From NCBI GenBank assembly GCA_039180875.1, contig JBCDCY010000002.1:310001-374000 (forward strand): a DNA stretch of 64,000 nt, read 5' to 3'. The position numbers were made by a program, and so were the translations under genes. The DNA comes from JBCDCY01 sp039180875. GTDB taxonomy: Bacteria; Pseudomonadota; Alphaproteobacteria; Rhodobacterales; Rhodobacteraceae. Under the pieces are notes generated by a model. That model saw only the letters and a list, made by a program, of their open reading frames with translations. It ran no database searches and was not told the DNA's origin. Below, one piece after another: positions 36,970-44,506 of the stretch (positions within the stretch are counted from its first letter, which is position 1; each line of letters starts with the position of its first letter).

Positions 36970-38140
36970 GACCTGGCGCTGGTTCGGCCCCGACGACACC
37001 ACCACGCTCGCCATGGTCCGGCAGGCCGGCGCGGCAGGCATCGTCACCGCGCTCCACGACCTGCCGCCCGGGGCACCTTGGCCGGCCGAGGCCATCGCCG
37101 CGCGCCAAGAAATCCTCGCCGAGGCGGGCTTTGCCTGGGAGGTGGTCGAAAGCCTCCCCGTCTCTGACGCCATCAAGGCCCGCCGCGGTCCCTGGCAGGC
37201 GCATATCGCGGCCTGGATCGAAAGCCTCGAGGCCCTGGCGGCCGCCGGTATCCAGGTCGTCTGCTACAACTTCATGCCCGTCCTCGACTGGACCCGGACG
37301 GCGCTGGCGCACCCGCTGCCCTCGGGCGGCACCGCCCTCGCTTTCGATCTGATCGACTTTGCCGCCTTCGACATCCACGATCTCGCCCGACCCGGCGCCA
37401 CCACCGACTACCCCGAGGACGTCGCAGCCGAGGCCGCGACCCGCTGGCAGGCGATGGATACCCCTTCCCGCGCCCGCCTCGCCCACGCCATCGGCGCCGG
37501 CCTGCCGGGGGAGGGCGCGCGGGACAAGGCGCGGCTCCGCGGGGGGCTGGCGGCCTTCGAGGGAGTCGGCGCCGACGACCTCCGCGCCAACCTCGCCGCC
37601 TTTCTGCAAGCGGTGGTGCCGGAGGCGGAGTGTCTCGGCCTCCGCCTCTGCTGCCACCCCGACGATCCACCATTCCCGATCCTCGGACTGCCGCGGGTCG
37701 TGTCGACGGAGGCCGACTACGCTGCCCTCGTCGCTGCAGCACCGAGCCCGGCGAACGGCATCACCTTTTGCACCGGCTCCCTCGGCGCACGGGGCGATGC
37801 GGACCTGCCGGGCTTCGTCGCCCGCCTCGGCCCGCACATCCACTTCGCCCACCTCCGCAACACCCGCCGCACCGCGATCTGGGGGCCGCGCGCCAGCTTC
37901 TTCGAGGACGGCCATTTGGCCGGCGAGACCGACATGCGCGCCGTCGTCGCCGCACTGCTGGCCGAGGAAGCCCGCCGCCGCGCCGAGAGCCGCACGGACG
38001 CCGAGATCCCGATGCGCCCGGACCACGGCCACGACATCCTCGACGATCTCGGCCGGGGCGGCGTGCCGGGCTATCCCGCCATCGGCCGCCTCAAAGGTCT
38101 CGCCGAACTGCGCGGTCTGATGCACGCCCTCGCGCCCTGA
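36962..38140 (+). CDS. uxuA: mannonate dehydratase
   Basis: 392 aa. Two adjacent ATG codons (36959, 36962) are possible; I take the second, giving MRETWRWFGPDD as in relatives. It dehydrates D-mannonate to 2-keto-3-deoxy-gluconate. Typical segments are GIVTALHDLPPG, IQVVCYNFMPVLDWTRT, LCCHPDDPPFPILGLPR, FCTGSLGARGD and FAHLRNTRR, followed by RPDHGHDILDD near the C-terminus. It completes the isomerase/dehydratase arms of the Ashwell pathway. Confidence 0.92.
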   Translation: MRETWRWFGPDDTTTLAMVRQAGAAGIVTALHDLPPGAPWPAEAIAARQEILAEAGFAWEVVESLPVSDAIKARRGPWQAHIAAWIESLEALAAAGIQVVCYNFMPVLDWTRTALAHPLPSGGTALAFDLIDFAAFDIHDLARPGATTDYPEDVAAEAATRWQAMDTPSRARLAHAIGAGLPGEGARDKARLRGGLAAFEGVGADDLRANLAAFLQAVVPEAECLGLRLCCHPDDPPFPILGLPRVVSTEADYAALVAAAPSPANGITFCTGSLGARGDADLPGFVARLGPHIHFAHLRNTRRTAIWGPRASFFEDGHLAGETDMRAVVAALLAEEARRRAESRTDAEIPMRPDHGHDILDDLGRGGVPGYPAIGRLKGLAELRGLMHALAP

Positions 38141-38710
38141 GACGCCACGCGAGGCTTGCCAGATCCCGCAGACAGTGCTTCGCTGCAACCAACGCGCCGG
38201 AAAGAGCCCTGAGACCAAACGGGGGATCGTCATGCGCCGTCTCGCTCGCAGCCACTCCAACCTGAGTGCCCCGTGATGGCGGCGCGGGTCCTTATCCTCC
38301 TCGGCACGAACAAGGGTGTGTTCTTCCTCGAAAGCGATGCGGCCCGGGCGGAGTGGTCGCTGCGAGGCCCATTCTGCGACACCTGGCCGATCAACCACGT
38401 GCTCGGCGATCCCGAGACAGGGACGATCTGGGCCGGCGGCGGTAATGGCTGGGTCGGCACCGATGTCTGGAAGACCACGGACCTCGGCGCGAGCTGGAGC
38501 AAATCCGGCGCCGGCCTCGCCTTCGAGGCGCCAGGGGAGGAGGTCGCCTGCGTCTGGTCCTTCGCTAAGCAGAACGGCACGCTCTACGCCGCGGTCAATC
38601 CTGCGGCCCTCTTCCAAAGCGAGGATGGGGGCGAGACCTGGCAACATCTTGAGGGGTTGCAGCAGCACCCCTCTCGCCCCGATTGGCATGGCGGCGGCGC
38701 GGGTCGATGC

Positions 38711-38870
38711 GGCTGCTTCACGCAGAGGGGAAGATATACTTATTGACACGAAGCATCTGAATGAAGATGAAATATCTCAGATGGTGAGTGACTTGAAAGC
38801 TGCAGGATACCACGAAGATCAGATTAATTTGACTGACTCTAGTAATGTTGAAATTGAGATGATTGACTAG
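38711..38870 (+). CDS. C-terminal fragment of a foreign protein (possible toxin end)
   Basis: About 53 codons are open up to TAG 38868-38870, encoding SRRGEDILIDTKHLNEDEIS and an acidic tail ending EIEMID. There is no start codon of its own after the junction; an in-frame ATG at 38688 lies in the host gene, in a frame different from that gene. The stretch looks like the final alpha/beta unit of a larger protein. Its stop overlaps the next start by one base, as polymorphic-toxin ends often do with immunity genes. Family not recognised. Confidence 0.4.
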
Positions 38871-39259
38871 TGAGTAGATTTTGCCATATTGGTGGTTATA
38901 TACTCTGCCTTGCCGATCAAATCCAGACTAATAATAATATAGTTAGATCAATGCAGATCGACGATAAATGGATAAAAGGCGGAGTATATAACTTCATCAA
39001 TAGTGTATGTGATGGGTATTCACACTTCGGATTTTCCACAAATATCGGATTTGCGAATCGACACTATGTTAGTTTTCTTAAATTTTCTGAGTCTCAAATT
39101 GATCAACTATCATACTTTTATCTGCAATATGTGATTTCAGTCGAGGGGATGGCTAGTGAGATATCTTATGAGCGATCGGTCTGGGATGAAAAAGAAATAG
39201 AGCACACCTACTACATATATAATTCAGGGGAAATTGATCGTTACAATATTGATCTATAG
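38870..39259 (+). CDS. foreign small protein of unknown function, immunity-protein-like
   Basis: 129 aa from GTG 38870 to TAG 39257-39259. No family recognised. It is a compact soluble protein rich in Ile, Tyr, Ser, Asn and acidic residues, with aromatic segments (GYSHFGFSTNIGFANRHY, FYLQYVISVEGM) and a Glu/Asp-rich end (SVWDEKEIEHTYYIYN). Its length, composition and immediate overlap with an upstream truncated coding region fit immunity proteins of polymorphic toxin loci. That function is inference only. AT-rich codon use marks it as transferred. Confidence 0.5.
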   Translation: MSRFCHIGGYILCLADQIQTNNNIVRSMQIDDKWIKGGVYNFINSVCDGYSHFGFSTNIGFANRHYVSFLKFSESQIDQLSYFYLQYVISVEGMASEISYERSVWDEKEIEHTYYIYNSGEIDRYNIDL

Positions 39260-40095
39260 AGTCTCCTGCACTCCATCATACCGCATCCGACGGACCCGGA
39301 TCAGATCTGGGTCGTTATCTCCGCCGTCGGCGTCTTTCACACCAGTGACGGCGGTGCGGCATGGCAGCCGCGCAATCGCGGCACCCGGGCCGACTTCAAC
39401 CCGCCGGAGGAGCGTTACCCGGAGCTCGGCCAATGCGTCCACGCGCTGGCCATGGCGCCGGGCATGCCCGACCGGCTTTACCAGCAGAACCATTGCGGCA
39501 TGTATCGAAGCGATGATGGCGGCCAGGCCTGGACCAGCATCGAGGCGGGCTTGCCCTCCTCCTTCGGCTTTCCCGCCGTGGCCCATCCGCGGGATCCGGA
39601 CACGCTCTACCTCATGCCGCTGAACGGCGACGACGCGGGGCGCTATGTGCCCGATGCCGCCGCCGCGGTCTGGCGCACCCGCGATGCCGGCGCGAGTTGG
39701 AGCGATCTGCGCATCGGTCTGCCGCAGGAGAACGTCTACTTCGCCGTCCTCCGCAAGGCGATGGCGGTCGATCGGCTCGATCCGGCCGGCGTCTATTTCG
39801 GCACCAACACCGGCTCCCTCTACGCCAGTGCGGATGAGGGGGAGAGCTGGTCTGAGATCGCCCGCCACCTGCCGCTGATCCTGTCGGTGGAGACCCTCGT
39901 CCTCGACTGACCGCGGCTCGTATTGCCATCAGGGGTGGTGAGGCGCCCCGGGGCGGCCGCTTGGCGGATCGGGCGATTTGTGGCAAGATGCCACTGTTTG
40001 GTGGGCTGTGGATTGGTGCCGACGGGCGTGAGGTCGCGCAAGCGCGTGCAACCCTGCGGCGCAATCGGTTCGGTTGCTAAGAAGGTGCTGGTGCG

Positions 40096-40947
40096 ATGTT
40101 GGGCTCGGCCGCGCTTGAGATGGTCTTGCGGCTTCTCGTCGTTTTCGGGCTGTTCAGCCTGGCCGCCGCCATGGTGCTGGAGCTGCTGTCGGGCGTGCTG
40201 GATCTGCGCCGGCGCTGCCTGCGCCGTGCCTTCCGCCGGATGCTGTCGGGCGACGGCGCCTGGCGGGCGAAGGAACGGCTGCGGCGGTTGTTCGACCATC
40301 CGCTCACCCGTCTGTCGGAGCTCGCGCCGTCTCCCCGCCGGGGTGAGCGGCCGGCGCGGCTCCTTTCCATCGCGCTTCTCGATGCCCTGCGGCAGGAGGG
40401 TGTGGGCGGCCCTGCCGAGCCCGGCCCGGCCGACGATCTGTTCAACGACGCGCCGACCATCGCCCGTCGCCTGCCCGAGGGACCGCTGCGCAACACGCTT
40501 ACCCTGCTGGTCGCCCCGGCGGGCGACGGGCCGCAAAGCAGCCGGCGGCGCGGTGATCGCGTCGCGGAGGCGCTGGAGGTCTGGGTCGCCGCCACGATGC
40601 GGGAGGCGGCAGCGGCACACCGGATGACCCTCCGCTACCTCGCGGCACTGATCGGCCTGCTGATCGCGTTCGCCGCCGACCTCGACCTGATTGCCGTGCT
40701 GCAGGCGCTGCTGGCCGCACCGGCGGCTGACGGCGCCCTGCCGACCCTCAGCCTCGGCTGGTCAAGCCTCGCCGAGAGTGTGGCACGTCTCTCAGACATA
40801 CCGTCCGCTTTTGCGTCACTCTTGGGCTGGATCTTCTCCGGCCTCGCGATCAGCTTCGGCGCGGCCGTCTGGCTCGCCGCGCTCGGTCGCGTCACCGGAC
40901 CCGGGATGCTGTCCTGGACACCGGTTCGGGAGCTTCGGCGCAGTTAA
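40096..40947 (+). CDS. uncharacterised membrane protein
   Basis: 283 aa starting at ATG 40096. A membrane span at about residues 8-34 is followed by a basic cytoplasmic stretch (RRRCLRRAFRRML) and a helical middle domain of about 130 residues. A second hydrophobic region lies at about 175-200 and a third near 240-265. There is no known catalytic motif. The regulator-like gene follows after 37 nt on the same strand, suggesting an operon. The 185 bp before this gene show nothing recognisable. Function unknown. Confidence 0.6.
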   Translation: MLGSAALEMVLRLLVVFGLFSLAAAMVLELLSGVLDLRRRCLRRAFRRMLSGDGAWRAKERLRRLFDHPLTRLSELAPSPRRGERPARLLSIALLDALRQEGVGGPAEPGPADDLFNDAPTIARRLPEGPLRNTLTLLVAPAGDGPQSSRRRGDRVAEALEVWVAATMREAAAAHRMTLRYLAALIGLLIAFAADLDLIAVLQALLAAPAADGALPTLSLGWSSLAESVARLSDIPSAFASLLGWIFSGLAISFGAAVWLAALGRVTGPGMLSWTPVRELRRS

Positions 40948-40984
40948 GGGATCTTGAGCGCGTTTGATCGGAGTGCATTGCGCC

Positions 40985-42262
40985 ATGCCGATGCAGGAGC
41001 GCAAGAAGGACGCGATCACGCTGCTGGCCCAGGAGGAGGGGCCGCAGTGCACGGCCTTGGTGCAGGCGCTGCGGCGCTTGGACTATGCCGTCGATGTGGT
41101 GTCGCCGGATCAAGCGCCAATGGATGGGCGCGGTCGGCTGGCCTATCTCGGACCGCTGGCCTGGCCTGAGGGTAAGCTGGAGCGTGCGGCCTCCGCCCAT
41201 TTGCTGGCCCTCGACCAGCGGGCGTTCGATTGGATCGGCAGCGCGGCGGAGCGGCTCGGCGCCTTCCTCACCTGGCCCTGCAGCCTGGGCGAGTTGCGCC
41301 TGCGCCTGCGCCAACACGGCTTTCGGGCGCGGAGCGAGCGGGATCTGAGCCAGCGCGCCGCGCTTCAGGCCGCAGCCAGCGCGTCCGGCTTTCTTGGTCA
41401 GGCATCGGCCTTCGTCGATGCGCTCGTCAGCCTGCACAAATTCGCGCAGAGCGACGCCGCCGTGCTGATCGAGGGGGAGACCGGCACGGGGAAGGAGGCA
41501 GCCGCCCGCCTCCTCCACCAGCAAAGCGCCCGGGCGCGGTATCCGTTCGAGGTCGTGCGCTGCGGGACGGTCGAGGCCCAGATGCTGGCCGAGATGGCCC
41601 CCGCCAGCGCCCCGGGTGGGGTGCTGTTCCTCGACGAGGTCGACGATCTGGCGGGGGAGGGGCAGGTGGCGCTCCTCCGCCTGTTGGACCGGTTGGGAGA
41701 GGGGCGCGGCCCGCCTCGCATCATCTCCGCCAGCACCAGCGATCTGGAGCAGCGCGTGCGCCAGGGCAGCTTCCGCCGCGATCTGTTCTATCGCCTGAAC
41801 GTGCTCGGCCTTCGCCTGCCGGCTTTGCGGGACCGGCCCGGGGATGCGGTGCTGCTGGCCGAGCATTTCCTCGGGCGCTTCGCCGGGCAGTACCGCACCA
41901 GGCGGGCCGAGCTCAGCCCTGCCTGCCGCCGCTGGCTCGCCACCCAAAGCTGGCCCGGGAACGTGCGGGAGCTGGAGAACCACATCCACCGCTCCGTCGT
42001 CACGGCGGAGGCCGGTCGGATCACCCTAGCCGATGACGAGGGCGCGGCGGAGACGAACGGCCCCCGCGCCTTCAACGACGCCAAACGCGAGGCGATCGAC
42101 CGGTTCGAGCGGGCCTACCTGACGGAACTGCTAGAGCGCACCGGCGGCAATGTCAGCCGCGCCGCCCGCCTCGCCGGCAAAGAACGCCGCGCCCTCGGCA
42201 AGCTCCTCTGCAAGCACGCCATCTCCTCCGACACCTTCCGTGCGGGGCCGATACGGCGCTAG
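40985..42262 (+). CDS. NtrC-like AAA+ regulator lacking the GAFTGA loop
   Basis: 425 aa; ATG 40985 chosen because of GGAG at 40970-40973, although a TTG at 40964 is also in frame. Residues 1-120 look like a degenerate receiver without a phosphoacceptor Asp. The AAA+ domain has Walker A GETGTGKE (164-171), Walker B VLFLDEVDDL (213-222), an Arg-finger region RQGSFRRDLFYRLN and sensor II WPGNVRELENHI (323-334). The stretch between Walker A and B is about 20 residues shorter than usual and the sigma-54-contacting GAFTGA motif is absent. A Fis-type helix-turn-helix closes the protein (GGNVSRAARLAGKERRALGK). It therefore probably regulates without activating sigma-54, as TyrR-like members do. Confidence 0.8.
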   Translation: MPMQERKKDAITLLAQEEGPQCTALVQALRRLDYAVDVVSPDQAPMDGRGRLAYLGPLAWPEGKLERAASAHLLALDQRAFDWIGSAAERLGAFLTWPCSLGELRLRLRQHGFRARSERDLSQRAALQAAASASGFLGQASAFVDALVSLHKFAQSDAAVLIEGETGTGKEAAARLLHQQSARARYPFEVVRCGTVEAQMLAEMAPASAPGGVLFLDEVDDLAGEGQVALLRLLDRLGEGRGPPRIISASTSDLEQRVRQGSFRRDLFYRLNVLGLRLPALRDRPGDAVLLAEHFLGRFAGQYRTRRAELSPACRRWLATQSWPGNVRELENHIHRSVVTAEAGRITLADDEGAAETNGPRAFNDAKREAIDRFERAYLTELLERTGGNVSRAARLAGKERRALGKLLCKHAISSDTFRAGPIRR

Positions 42263-42363
42263 CCGGAATGGCGTGACTGTGGCGGTTTGCTTCAGGCCCT
42301 TCATGGACAATGCTCAGGCGCCGGGTATCAATTGCGCTGACCTGAGTAGGGATTGCCGGCCGG

Positions 42364-42774
42364 ATGACATTCAGGGACGAGATATCAGCGTTCTTCACCC
42401 GTTACATCGAGGCGTTCGCGAAGCGGGACGCCGACGCCATCGCCGCGCTTTGGGAACCCGTCGGGCTCTTCCCGTCCCCCACCGGCAACTTCGCGATGGA
42501 GAGGGAAGCGTTCCGCGCGCACTGCGTCGGGCTCCTAGAGTTCTACCAAGGGCAGGGCGTGACCGAGCCGACCGGCGAACTGCTCTCCGCCGAAGAGCTA
42601 TTCCCGAACGTCGCCCTGGCGCGCATGGCCTATCGTATGCTGAGTGGGGATAGGGAGGTGATTGCGGACTGGCAGCATGTCTACCTGCTCCGCAAGACTG
42701 ACGACTGGCGGGTCTCGCTGACGATCGCCGACGACGAGATGGCCGCCTGGACTGCCCGCGGCGCCCAGCTCTAG
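42364..42774 (+). CDS. SnoaL/NTF2-like protein
   Basis: 136 aa from ATG 42364. The pattern EISAFFTRYIEAFAKRDADAIAALW, then a Phe/Pro-rich loop and closing strands (WQHVYLLRKTDDWRVSLTIA), fits the small cone-shaped NTF2/SnoaL/DUF4440 fold. These serve as isomerases, binding pockets or immunity-like proteins; nothing points to one role. Its stop is followed immediately by a decayed copy of the 3' end of the upstream regulator gene, so the area has been rearranged. Confidence 0.65.
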   Translation: MTFRDEISAFFTRYIEAFAKRDADAIAALWEPVGLFPSPTGNFAMEREAFRAHCVGLLEFYQGQGVTEPTGELLSAEELFPNVALARMAYRMLSGDREVIADWQHVYLLRKTDDWRVSLTIADDEMAAWTARGAQL

Positions 42775-42926
42775 GCGATCGACCGGTTCGAGCAGGCCAA
42801 TTCTATCGAGCGGCTAGAGCACGCCAGCCGTAGCGTAGGACGCGCTGCCCGCCTCGCGAGTAGGGATGCTGGAAGACCTCTCGGCAAACGCGCCATCTCC
42901 CCCGACAGTGTCCGCTCCGCCGCAGG
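42775..42926 (+). pseudogene. decayed copy of the 3' end of the NtrC-like regulator
   Basis: Translated from 42775 the segment reads AIDRFEQANSIERLEHASRS, then VGRAARLAS, PLGKRAISPDSVRS. It mirrors residues 370-421 of the regulator (AIDRFERAYLTELLERTGGN, SRAARLAG, ALGKLLCKHAISSDTFRA). The first 18 bases (42775-42792) are identical to 42092-42109, then identity falls with small deletions. There is no start codon. It shows that a second copy of the regulator, or of its tail, once existed here. The remaining DNA to 43059 shows no gene. Confidence 0.8.
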
Positions 42927-43059
42927 TGCGGACTTTGGCTGTGAAGGCGGCCATCTGCTTTGCACCAATATCGACGGTGTCGCTCGTCCAGAGCGACGAC
43001 GGCTATGCAGCGGAACGACACTCGAGACGGTCAATCAACGCACTTACGCGTTTCCGAAT

Positions 43060-43102
43060 CCGATAGGCGCCCACGGCCGGACTTGCGTATGGGCGCCATC
43101 GG
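43060..43102 (-). terminator. hairpin downstream of the metallothionein operon
   Basis: The arms are CCGATAGGCGCCCA (43060-43073) and TGGGCGCCATCGG (43090-43102), 13 bp with one bulged base and a 16-nt loop. It begins 11 nt past the metallothionein stop on the minus strand. No clear T-run, so termination may be rho-dependent or partial. Confidence 0.5.
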
Positions 43103-43113
43103 ATGTTGCGATG

Positions 43114-43281
43114 CTAGCTGTCGCAGGCGCATCCCGCATGACCGCATCCGGAGCCCTGGGGATGGCCATCTGCGCAAGCCACGCTGCAGTAGTTTCTGTC
43201 GTCTTTCTTTACAGCATCGCTAATGGCCACGATGCAGACGCACGTATCGCAGGCGCACTTTTGCTGGGTCACTGTCGGCAT
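43114..43281 (-). CDS. smtA: bacterial metallothionein (SmtA/BmtA family)
   Basis: A 55-aa gene read from ATG at 43281 to TAG at 43114-43116, with ribosome site AAAGGAGA. The product has nine Cys (9, 11, 14, 16, 32, 36, 46, 51, 53) and His 40 and 48 in the spacing of cyanobacterial SmtA: KCACDTCVCIV, NYCSVACADGHP, GCGHAGCAC. That arrangement binds four Zn(II) or Cd(II) ions in one cluster around a small zinc-finger-like fold, buffering metal in the cytoplasm. It follows the SmtB-type repressor gene by 13 nt, so both are co-transcribed and induced by excess Zn or Cd. Small size explains why it is easily overlooked. Confidence 0.93.
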   Translation of the reverse strand: MPTVTQQKCACDTCVCIVAISDAVKKDDRNYCSVACADGHPQGSGCGHAGCACDS

Positions 43282-43294
43282 CTCGTGTCTCCTT

Positions 43295-43618
43295 TTAGGT
43301 TTCGTCGATGGTGTGGTGCTCGTGCACGAACAGGTGCTCGATCATGATCGTCAGGACGCTCTGCACACAGGTGTCGGCCATCGCGTAGAACACCTGTTTC
43401 CCGCGTCGCTCAGACCTCAGGATCCGGGCTGAGCGCAGCAGTCTGAGGTGGTGGCTGGTGAGCGACGGCGAAGAGCCGAGCCTCTCTGCTATCTCGCCCA
43501 CGGATCGCTCCTGATCCATGCAGGCGATCACGATCGACAAGCGCGTCGGGTCAGCGAGCAGGCCGAAGGTCTCCGCCAACTCCGTTGTCTGGTCGAGCTG
43601 CAGATCGTAGGTCGTCAT
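43295..43618 (-). CDS. smtB: ArsR/SmtB-family metal-sensing repressor
   Basis: 107 aa, ATG at 43618. Winged-helix repressor: recognition region SVGEIAERLGSSPSLTSHHL, wing RSERRGKQVFYAM. The C-terminal alpha-5 metal site of the Zn/Cd sensors is recognisable as D82-x-C84 with H95 and H99 (MADTCVQ...IEHLFVHEHH); the second ligand is Cys where SmtB has His. Metal binding should release it from the operator in its own promoter (43629-43642) and turn on itself and the metallothionein. The neighbouring metallothionein makes Zn/Cd the likely signal rather than arsenite. Confidence 0.9.
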   Translation of the reverse strand: MTTYDLQLDQTTELAETFGLLADPTRLSIVIACMDQERSVGEIAERLGSSPSLTSHHLRLLRSARILRSERRGKQVFYAMADTCVQSVLTIMIEHLFVHEHHTIDET

Positions 43619-43624
43619 GACCTA

Positions 43625-43653
43625 CATATGAACAATCGTTCAAGTGTTGTCAA
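43625..43653 (-). promoter_or_regulatory. smtB-smtA promoter with embedded SmtB operator
   Basis: On the minus strand a perfect -35 TTGACA (43648-43653) and a -10-like CATATG (43625-43630) are separated by 17 bp. Between them lies the palindrome TGAAC-AATC-GTTCA (43629-43642), the usual shape of SmtB/ZiaR operators. Repressor bound there would block polymerase directly. The -10 box is only six bases from the smtB ATG, so the mRNA is probably leaderless. Confidence 0.75.
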
Positions 43654-43678
43654 CTGGCGCCATCTGTCGCCTGGGTCG

Positions 43679-44506
43679 CTACGCTTCTATCCGGTAGAAC
43701 GCCGCCGCCGTCCCACCGAAGACGGCTGCGCGATGGGCCTCCGGCACGTATCCCTGCGCGGCGTCGTGCCAGGCGGCGTAGCTGCTGTTGAGGGTGAGGA
43801 CGGGCCAGTCGGAGCCCCAGAGGGTGCGGTCGGGGCCGAAGACCTCGAGGATGTGGCGGGCATAGGGTTCGAGGGTGGCGGGCGTCCAGTCGGCCTTTGC
43901 CTCGGTCGCGAGGGCGGAGAGCTTGCAGTAGACCGGAGTTTCCGCCGCGATCCGGGCCATCCAGGCGGCCCAGTCGTCGAAGGCCCCGTCCCGGATCGCC
44001 GGTTTCATGCAGTGGTCCACGACGGCGCGCATGTCCGGATAGCGCTCGAACAGCCTCAGGAACCGCTCCAGATGCCGGGGCAGGCCGAGGGCGTCGAAGC
44101 TCAGGTCGAGGTCTCGGATCGCGTCGTAGGCCCAGGCGATGTCGGGTCGGTGCATCCAGTTGTCGTCGGGGATGTCCTGGATCATCGGCCGCACGCCGGC
44201 GAATTTCGGGTGATCGGCGAGCTGGGTGAGGGCCGTGCGGTCCTCCTCCCGCTCGAAGTCTATCCAGCCGACGACCTTGGCGACCCAGTCGGTCGCGTCG
44301 GCCAGGCCGAGCATGTAGTGCGTCTCCGCCACCGTGGGCGCGGCCTGGACCAGGACGGTGGCGTCGATGCCGTGGGCATCCAGCAGCGGCCGCATCTCGG
44401 CCGGCGTGACATCGCGGCGGATCGGGGCGGCGGCGGGGTTCCCCTCCATCCAGCCATAGTCGCCCCGGGCCATGGCCCAGAAATGCTGATGCGCGTCGAT
44501 CTTCAC
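43679..44506 (-). CDS. amidohydrolase-family lactonase, probable L-fuconolactonase
   Basis: 275 aa, TIM-barrel metal hydrolase. N-terminal HQH (His6, His8 in MKIDAHQHFW), His165 in VVDHCMKPA and Asp233 in LWGSDWPV mark the active site. The closest-looking group is the L-fuconolactonase / 2-pyrone-4,6-dicarboxylate lactonase branch, which opens sugar 1,5-lactones. It overlaps the upstream aldo/keto reductase gene by 4 nt, so it would hydrolyse that enzyme's lactone product to the sugar acid (L-fuconate). Cytoplasmic, no signal peptide. Confidence 0.8.
   Translation of the reverse strand: MKIDAHQHFWAMARGDYGWMEGNPAAAPIRRDVTPAEMRPLLDAHGIDATVLVQAAPTVAETHYMLGLADATDWVAKVVGWIDFEREEDRTALTQLADHPKFAGVRPMIQDIPDDNWMHRPDIAWAYDAIRDLDLSFDALGLPRHLERFLRLFERYPDMRAVVDHCMKPAIRDGAFDDWAAWMARIAAETPVYCKLSALATEAKADWTPATLEPYARHILEVFGPDRTLWGSDWPVLTLNSSYAAWHDAAQGYVPEAHRAAVFGGTAAAFYRIEA

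Larger units (their letters stand above)
38711..39265. mobile_element. 555-bp AT-rich foreign insertion
   Basis: Base composition changes abruptly from GC-rich to AT-rich at about 38728 and back at about 39262. Codon use inside (ATA, AGA, TTA, AAT) is unlike anything else in the window. No transposase, terminal inverted repeat or clear target-site duplication is visible, so it is not a recognisable insertion sequence. The junctions are inferred from the break in the propeller protein and could shift by a few bases. The segment holds two reading frames listed separately. Confidence 0.75.
38276..39910 (+). pseudogene. BNR/WD40-like repeat protein gene interrupted by a 555-bp AT-rich insertion
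   Basis: The 5' part (38276-38710) encodes residues 1-145 of a BNR-type beta-propeller protein (LILLGTNKGVFFLES, KTTDLGASWSKSG, LFQSEDGGETWQHLEG). The 3' part (39266-39910) continues in the same frame (LHSIIPHPTDPDQIWVVISA, FHTSDGGAAW, YRSDDGGQAW). Joining Cys at 38708-38710 to Leu at 39266-39268 gives a 359-aa protein of normal family length with the expected GRCLHSI junction. The family resembles sialidase/VPS10-like propellers of unknown role. As it stands translation leaves the gene and stops at 38744-38746. The start could also be GTG 38273. Confidence 0.85.

Noticed and set aside
38688..38870. An ATG-initiated 60-aa gene crossing the left junction of the insertion.
   Set aside because: Its first residues come from the propeller gene read in the wrong frame; it is more simply the tail of a foreign coding region without its own start.
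38711..39265. Interpretation of the AT-rich segment as an insertion sequence, MITE or group II intron.
   Set aside because: No transposase or reverse transcriptase, no terminal inverted repeats, no convincing target duplication, and no domain V-like hairpin at the right end.
43111..43347. Plus-strand frame overlapping the metallothionein and the smtB end.
   Set aside because: It is antisense to a nine-cysteine metallothionein that matches SmtA residue by residue in spacing; the plus-strand product has no recognisable features.
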